This document shows, piece by piece, positions 7,165-10,823 of a stretch of DNA of 10,823 bases; positions within the stretch are counted from its first letter, which is position 1; the number at the start of each line of letters is the position of its first letter. The notes below the pieces were generated by a model. It was not told the DNA's origin. It made no database searches and saw only the letters and a list, made by a program, of their open reading frames with translations. The DNA is from Acidobacteriota bacterium (GTDB taxonomy: Bacteria > Acidobacteriota > Terriglobia > Terriglobales > Acidobacteriaceae), in the NCBI GenBank assembly GCA_021780415.1, contig JAJXYW010000286.1:1-10823 (forward strand), in the 5' to 3' direction. Position numbers and translations under genes: made by a program.

Positions 7165-8415
7165 ATGACGAGCTACGACGAAGCGCTCCGCCAGCTCAAC
7201 CAGGCCGCCGAACGCATGGGCCTGGACCCGGACGTGCGCAAGATCCTTTCCCAGACCGCCAGCGAGATCACCGTAAACTTTCCCGTCAAGATGGACGACG
7301 GAGAGGTCCGCATGTTCACCGGCCACCTGGCGCAGCACAACAACGTCCTCGGGCCCTTCGCGGGGGGGCTGCGCTACCAGGAGGCGGTGGACACGGACGA
7401 CGTCAGGGCTCTGGCGATCCGGATGACCTGGAAACACGCGGTTCTCGGACTGCCCTTCGGCGGCGCCATGGGCGGTGTGGACGTGGACCCGCTGCGATGC
7501 TCTCCGGCCGAACTGGAGCGCGCCACCCGGCGCTTCACCTTCGGTCTGGGCGGCAATATCGGTCCCGAGTACGGCGTGCTCTGCCCCGAATTGGGCACCG
7601 ACGGACAGATCATGGCCTGGATCCTGGATACCTATGCCTCGACCATGTCGCCCCACGAGCGAAACCTCTGCCGCCACGTGGTCATGGGCAAGCCCGCGAC
7701 CCTGGGAGGAAGCGCGGGGCGGGAGCAGGCGGCCGGCCAGGCCGTCGCGATCATGCTCGCTGAGTGGGCGCGGAACGAGCAGCTGGACCTGAGGCAGGCG
7801 ACCTTCTTCGTCCAGGGCTTTGGAGCCACCGGCTCCTGGGCGGCCCGCCTCCTGGCGGTGCGCGGGGCGCGCCTCCTGGCCGTGGAGGATGCCAGCGGCG
7901 CCATCGCCCATCCGGACGGCATCGATCCCGGCGATCTGGACTCCTTTGCTCGCCAGCACGGGGGCATCACGGGCTATCCCCAAGCCACCCCCACGGACCA
8001 CGCCGGCTTCCTCTCAACACGGGCGGACATCTTCATTCCCGCCTCACCGCAGAAGCCCGTTTCGCGGGACTGCGCCTCCATGCTGAGGGTCCGGGTCGTG
8101 GCGGAGGCTGCCGACTCCCTCACCGACCGCGAGGCAGAGGCCCTGCTCCAGGAGAGGGGCATCCAGGTCCTGCCGGACCTTCTCTGCCATTCGGGCGACA
8201 CCATCGTCTACTACTACGAATGGCTTCAAAACCGCAGAAGCGAAAGATGGGAGGCGGAGGAGGTCGGCTCAAAGATGCGCCGCCTCCTCCTCTCGGTCTA
8301 CGAAGAGGCCCGCGGCATCGCTTCCGAACTCCAGACCGACCTGCGTTCGGCCGCCCTCATAGCGGGTCTCCGCAGGATCGAAACGGCCTATCTCAAGCGG
8401 GGCATCTTCCCCTGA
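7165..8415 (+). CDS. Catalytically dead glutamate dehydrogenase paralogue 2 (putative regulatory subunit)
   Basis: A 416-residue sister of the preceding gene. Shared features absent from gdhA include GGLRY, LPFGGxMGG, an ARLLAVEDxxGAxxHPxGID block (residues 235-254 here) and YEWLQNxRxERWE (351-363), so the two arose from one already-altered ancestor. Relative to gdhA the substrate Lys is Ala66, the catalytic Lys is Met102, the catalytic Asp is Glu142, and the Ser of the glutamate pocket is Tyr349. Lys90 in MTWK is retained, and the Rossmann loop is GFGATG (218-223). EGAN becomes EAAD (314-317) and the GG before the pocket becomes GD (344-345). ATG at 7165 follows GGGAGGGG by four bases, 13 bp after the previous stop, so the two are surely co-transcribed. 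A role as a non-catalytic subunit is inferred, not shown. Confidence 0.9.
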   Translation: MTSYDEALRQLNQAAERMGLDPDVRKILSQTASEITVNFPVKMDDGEVRMFTGHLAQHNNVLGPFAGGLRYQEAVDTDDVRALAIRMTWKHAVLGLPFGGAMGGVDVDPLRCSPAELERATRRFTFGLGGNIGPEYGVLCPELGTDGQIMAWILDTYASTMSPHERNLCRHVVMGKPATLGGSAGREQAAGQAVAIMLAEWARNEQLDLRQATFFVQGFGATGSWAARLLAVRGARLLAVEDASGAIAHPDGIDPGDLDSFARQHGGITGYPQATPTDHAGFLSTRADIFIPASPQKPVSRDCASMLRVRVVAEAADSLTDREAEALLQERGIQVLPDLLCHSGDTIVYYYEWLQNRRSERWEAEEVGSKMRRLLLSVYEEARGIASELQTDLRSAALIAGLRRIETAYLKRGIFP

Positions 8416-8557
8416 GGCTGGCCCGTCGGCGGCGGGACGCGCTTTCCTCCGCCCCGCTCCTGAAGGCAGCCCCCTCAAGGGCGGGGCGGGGCCCCAGCGG
8501 GCCTTGCCCATAGGAAGGAGCCCTTGGCGCTCCACCCTCCGCCCTCAACCCTCCACT
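8416..8557 (+). other. GC-rich intergenic stretch without a gene
   Basis: It follows the GDH-like pair and precedes the hairpin at 8558. It contains no convincing reading frame, tRNA or repeat array. GCCCCGC and GCGGGGC could pair across a loop of nearly 30 bases, and GGAGC and GCTCC across a short one, but neither is followed by a T-tract. Confidence 0.6.
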
Positions 8558-8586
8558 GTTCCCATCCGGACCTTCCGGATGGGAAC
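8558..8586 (+). terminator. 13-bp perfect hairpin, probable terminator after the GDH-like operon
   Basis: GTTCCCATCCGGA (8558-8570) pairs perfectly with TCCGGATGGGAAC (8574-8586) around a CCT loop. The tail TTGTTAGC is only weakly T-rich, so termination may be inefficient or the hairpin may instead protect the 3' end. It lies 142 bp after the stop of the second GDH-like gene and 46 bp before the nrdJ promoter. A smaller inverted repeat, GGGCCT-CC-AGGCCC (8596-8609), follows. Confidence 0.65.
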
Positions 8587-8632
8587 TTGTTAGCGGGGCC
8601 TCCAGGCCCTTCTCCAGGGCCCTCCAGACCCC

Positions 8633-8661
8633 TTGACACCCACTATATGTTGCGCTATATT
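8633..8661 (+). promoter_or_regulatory. strong sigma70-like promoter of nrdJ
   Basis: A perfect TTGACA (8633-8638) and TATATT (8656-8661) are separated by exactly 17 bp. The predicted start near 8668 leaves a leader of about 95 nt. An NrdR-like box fills most of the spacer and a second one covers the region just after the start, so the promoter would be blocked by a bound repressor. Confidence 0.85.
8640..8655 (+). promoter_or_regulatory. NrdR box 1
   Basis: The core CTATATGTTG (8643-8652) matches the NrdR consensus core CWATATATWG at 9 of 10 positions. It lies between the -35 and -10 elements of the nrdJ promoter. NrdR is the ATP/dATP-sensing repressor of ribonucleotide reductase genes in many bacteria. 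Confidence 0.75.
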
Positions 8662-8670
8662 ACCCCTGCT

Positions 8671-8686
8671 TAGCTAAATATAGGGG
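8671..8686 (+). promoter_or_regulatory. NrdR box 2
   Basis: The core CTAAATATAG (8674-8683) matches CWATATATWG at 9 of 10 positions. Its core begins exactly 31 bp after that of box 1, three helical turns, which is the usual arrangement of paired NrdR boxes and puts both on one face of the DNA. Confidence 0.75.
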
Positions 8687-8714
8687 TGTCCTGGGGCATA
8701 AGCCCTTTGGACAC
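8686..8714 (+). promoter_or_regulatory. stem-loop in the nrdJ leader
   Basis: GTGTCC (8686-8691) pairs with GGACAC (8709-8714), and inside it GGGC (8694-8697) pairs with GCCC (8702-8705) around an ATAA loop. It lies about 20 nt after the predicted start and before the ribosome site AAGGGAGGT (8747-8755). Its function is unknown; it is too small for a cobalamin riboswitch. Confidence 0.4.
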
Positions 8715-8762
8715 ATGAACTTGGGATGCAGTGTCTCCACGAGAACAAGGGAGGTCAGTCGG

Positions 8763-10823
8763 ATGGACACGCACAAGGGTGGCGGACAGGCTGGCAGCAC
8801 CGGCAACCGCAAGGCCACAGCCACGCCCCAGATCAGCACCTCGAAAGATCCTTCACCTCTAGACCATTCGCAGCCGCCTGAAGTTGGCTTATCCACGGAG
8901 GCCTTGGTTCCGTTTCGCCTGGATCGGCGGTTCATCTCTCCAGACTGCGATCCGCTGGACGGCGCCGCCTACCAGCGACGCTCCTCCAAGATCATGAACA
9001 CGGATGGCTCCACGGTGTTCGCCATGGAGAACGCCGAGGTCCCCGCGGACTGGAGCCAGCTGGCCACGGACATCCTGATCAGCAAGTACTTCCGAAAAGC
9101 CGGGGTGCCGGGCACGGGGCACGAAACCTCCATCCGCCAGGTGATCCGCCGCATCGCCCACACGATTCGGATCGAGGGCGAGAAGTTCGGGGGCTACTTC
9201 ACGGACAAGGAGGAGGCCGATGCCTTCGAGGCCGAGCTCTCTTACCTGCTCCTGACCCAGAGGGGGGCATTCAATTCTCCCGTCTGGTTCAACCTGGGGC
9301 TCTGGCACGAATACGGGATCGAGGGGTCGGGCGGCGCCTACTACTGGAGCGCCGAGACCGGGCAGATCGAGGAGACCTCCAACGCCTATCAGCACCCCCA
9401 GTGCTCCGCGTGCTTCATCCAGAGCGTGGACGACGACCTGATGAGCATCTTCCAGCTGGCCAAGAACGAGGCCCGGCTGTTCAAGTACGGTTCCGGCACA
9501 GGCAGCAACTTCTCGCGGATCCGCTCCCGGGAGGAGAGGCTCTCCGGCGGGGGCACCTCATCGGGCCTGATGAGCTTTCTGGAGGTCCTGGATCGCGCCG
9601 CCGGCGCCACCAAGTCCGGCGGAACCACCCGCCGCGCCGCCAAGATGGTCTGCCTGGACATGGACCATCCCGAGGTGGAGGACTTCATCAACTGGAAGCG
9701 CCGGGAGGAGAGCAAGGCGAGGGTGCTGGCCGAGGCGGGAATCGACCTGGACGATGCGGTGCACACCGTCTCGGGCCAGAACGCCAACAACTCGCTGCGC
9801 ATCACCGACGCCTTCATGGAGGCCTACGAAAAGGACGGGGAGTGGACCACCACCTACCGGACCAGCGGAGAGCCCGCGCACACCCACCGGGCCCGGGATC
9901 TCATGCGCCAGATCGCCGTGGCCGCGTGGGAGTGCGGCGATCCGGGGCTGCAATTCGACAGCACCATCAACCGCTGGCACACGTGCAAGGCCACCGACCG
10001 CATCCACGCCTCCAACCCCTGCTCCGAGTACATGTTCCTGGACGACTCGGCCTGCAACCTCGCCAGCCTGAACCTCATGAAGTTCCTGAATGAAGAGGGC
10101 GACTTCGACGTGGAGGGCTACAAGCACGCCGTGGGCGTCTTCATCATCGCCCAGGAGATCCTCGTGGACCTCTCCTCCTACCCCACCGAAACCATCGCCA
10201 AGAACAGCCACGACTTCCGGCCCCTCGGCCTCGGCTACGCCAACCTCGGCACCCTTCTGATGGTCCTGGGCATCCCCTACGACAGTCCCAAGGCCTTCGC
10301 GTGGTGCGGCGCGCTCACCAGCCTCATGACCGGCCAGGCCTACCTGGTCTCCTCCCTGCTGGCCAAGCGCAAAGGCCCCTTCTCCGGCTACGCCAAGAAC
10401 CGGGAGTCCATGCTGGACGTCATCAAGATGCACCGGGACGCCAGCCACAAGGTGGAGCTGGATTACCTCCCGGAGAGCCTCGGGCTCGCCAGCCGGCAGG
10501 TCTGGGACGACGCCCTGGTCTTCGGCCGCCAGTTCGGCTTCCGCAACGCCCAGGCCACGGTGCTGGCCCCCACGGGAACCATCGGCCTGCTCATGGATTG
10601 CGATACCACCGGCATCGAGCCCGACTTCTCCCAGGTCAAGTTCAAGAAGCTGGCGGGCGGCGGCTACTTCAAGATCGTGAACCAGTCGGTGGAGCGCGCC
10701 CTGCACGCTCTCGGCTATCCCCCCGCCCAGATCCAGGAGATGCTGCGGTATCTGGTGGGCACGGGGCAGCTGGCCGGCACGCCCCACATCCATCCGGCCA
10801 GCCTTATGGCCAAGGGATTCACG
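8763..10823 (+). CDS. nrdJ: Adenosylcobalamin-dependent (class II) ribonucleotide reductase, N-terminal 687 residues
   Basis: Reduces ribonucleotides to deoxyribonucleotides using a thiyl radical generated from adenosylcobalamin, so it needs neither oxygen nor a separate radical subunit. Residues 1-45 are a low-complexity, Ser/Pro/Gly-rich extension. The class II pattern follows: FNSPVWFN (170-177), QHPQCSACF (210-218, redox Cys217), FKYGSGTGSNFS (240-251), SGGTTRRAAKMVCLD (285-299), NPCSE (418-422, with Asn418, radical Cys420 and Glu422), CNLASLNL (431-438, partner Cys431) and APTGTIG (602-608). No ATP-cone is seen at the N terminus. The reading frame is still open at the right edge; the C-terminal redox cysteines would lie beyond it. 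ATG at 8763 has AAGGGAGGT eight bases upstream. Regulation by NrdR is indicated by two boxes over its promoter. Confidence 0.97.
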   Translation, partial: MDTHKGGGQAGSTGNRKATATPQISTSKDPSPLDHSQPPEVGLSTEALVPFRLDRRFISPDCDPLDGAAYQRRSSKIMNTDGSTVFAMENAEVPADWSQLATDILISKYFRKAGVPGTGHETSIRQVIRRIAHTIRIEGEKFGGYFTDKEEADAFEAELSYLLLTQRGAFNSPVWFNLGLWHEYGIEGSGGAYYWSAETGQIEETSNAYQHPQCSACFIQSVDDDLMSIFQLAKNEARLFKYGSGTGSNFSRIRSREERLSGGGTSSGLMSFLEVLDRAAGATKSGGTTRRAAKMVCLDMDHPEVEDFINWKRREESKARVLAEAGIDLDDAVHTVSGQNANNSLRITDAFMEAYEKDGEWTTTYRTSGEPAHTHRARDLMRQIAVAAWECGDPGLQFDSTINRWHTCKATDRIHASNPCSEYMFLDDSACNLASLNLMKFLNEEGDFDVEGYKHAVGVFIIAQEILVDLSSYPTETIAKNSHDFRPLGLGYANLGTLLMVLGIPYDSPKAFAWCGALTSLMTGQAYLVSSLLAKRKGPFSGYAKNRESMLDVIKMHRDASHKVELDYLPESLGLASRQVWDDALVFGRQFGFRNAQATVLAPTGTIGLLMDCDTTGIEPDFSQVKFKKLAGGGYFKIVNQSVERALHALGYPPAQIQEMLRYLVGTGQLAGTPHIHPASLMAKGFT

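Noticed and set aside
4383..7166. Minus-strand open frame of over 900 codons across the PPDK-like gene and the first GDH-like gene
   Set aside because: It spans two well-supported plus-strand genes and their spacer, and its translation shows no family motifs; it is explained by third-position GC bias.
8438..8490. Terminator formed by GCCCCGC and GCGGGGC after the second GDH-like gene
   Set aside because: The loop would be nearly 30 bases and there is no T-tract; chance pairing is likely in such GC-rich sequence.
8662..8762. Cobalamin riboswitch upstream of the B12-dependent reductase
   Set aside because: The leader is under 100 nt and no B12-box-like sequence is seen; a cobalamin riboswitch is about twice as long. 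Control by NrdR explains the site better.
1..10823. CRISPR arrays, tRNA or rRNA genes, complete insertion sequences, phage or defence genes
   Set aside because: I looked for repeat-spacer arrays, cloverleaf-like segments, transposase or integrase motifs and found none.

Overview
The window is GC-rich chromosomal DNA with tightly packed genes, GC-rich third codon positions, strong Shine-Dalgarno sites and sigma70-like promoters. All seven substantial genes look like housekeeping or metabolic genes, with no complete mobile element. The gene content (an MXAN_5187-like protein, a hexameric-type glutamate dehydrogenase, a GAF-like/PEP-pyruvate-binding protein, a B12-dependent ribonucleotide reductase) suggests an Acidobacteriota-like or deltaproteobacterial/Myxococcota-like bacterium. 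That assignment is an inference from protein flavour only.

Layout: on the minus strand are the N-terminal part of metK (running off the left edge) and, upstream of it, a gene for a protein resembling the MXAN_5187 C-terminal family. A 347-bp divergent spacer separates these from plus-strand gdhA, a complete catalytic glutamate dehydrogenase that ends in a very good intrinsic terminator. Next comes a 918-residue PPDK_N/ATP-grasp (PEP/pyruvate-binding) protein. After a 198-bp spacer with a candidate promoter and a 16-bp palindrome come two tandem glutamate dehydrogenase paralogues 13 bp apart. Both have lost the catalytic lysine (to Met) and the catalytic aspartate (to Glu). A 347-bp spacer follows, with a strong 13-bp hairpin, a near-consensus promoter and two NrdR-like boxes exactly 31 bp apart. 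The window ends inside nrdJ, the adenosylcobalamin-dependent ribonucleotide reductase.

How the genes may work together: the notable feature is three GDH-family paralogues within 7 kb, one with an intact active site and two that look like pseudoenzymes, flanking an ATP-grasp protein of unknown role that lacks the phosphohistidine domain of true PEP synthase or PPDK. The closest precedent is the Thermus thermophilus hetero-oligomeric GDH, with a regulatory and a catalytic subunit. By analogy, I infer that the two dead paralogues form a regulatory subunit pair for GdhA, or a separate ligand-sensing hetero-oligomer. The metK and nrdJ ends of the window appear to be unrelated housekeeping neighbours.
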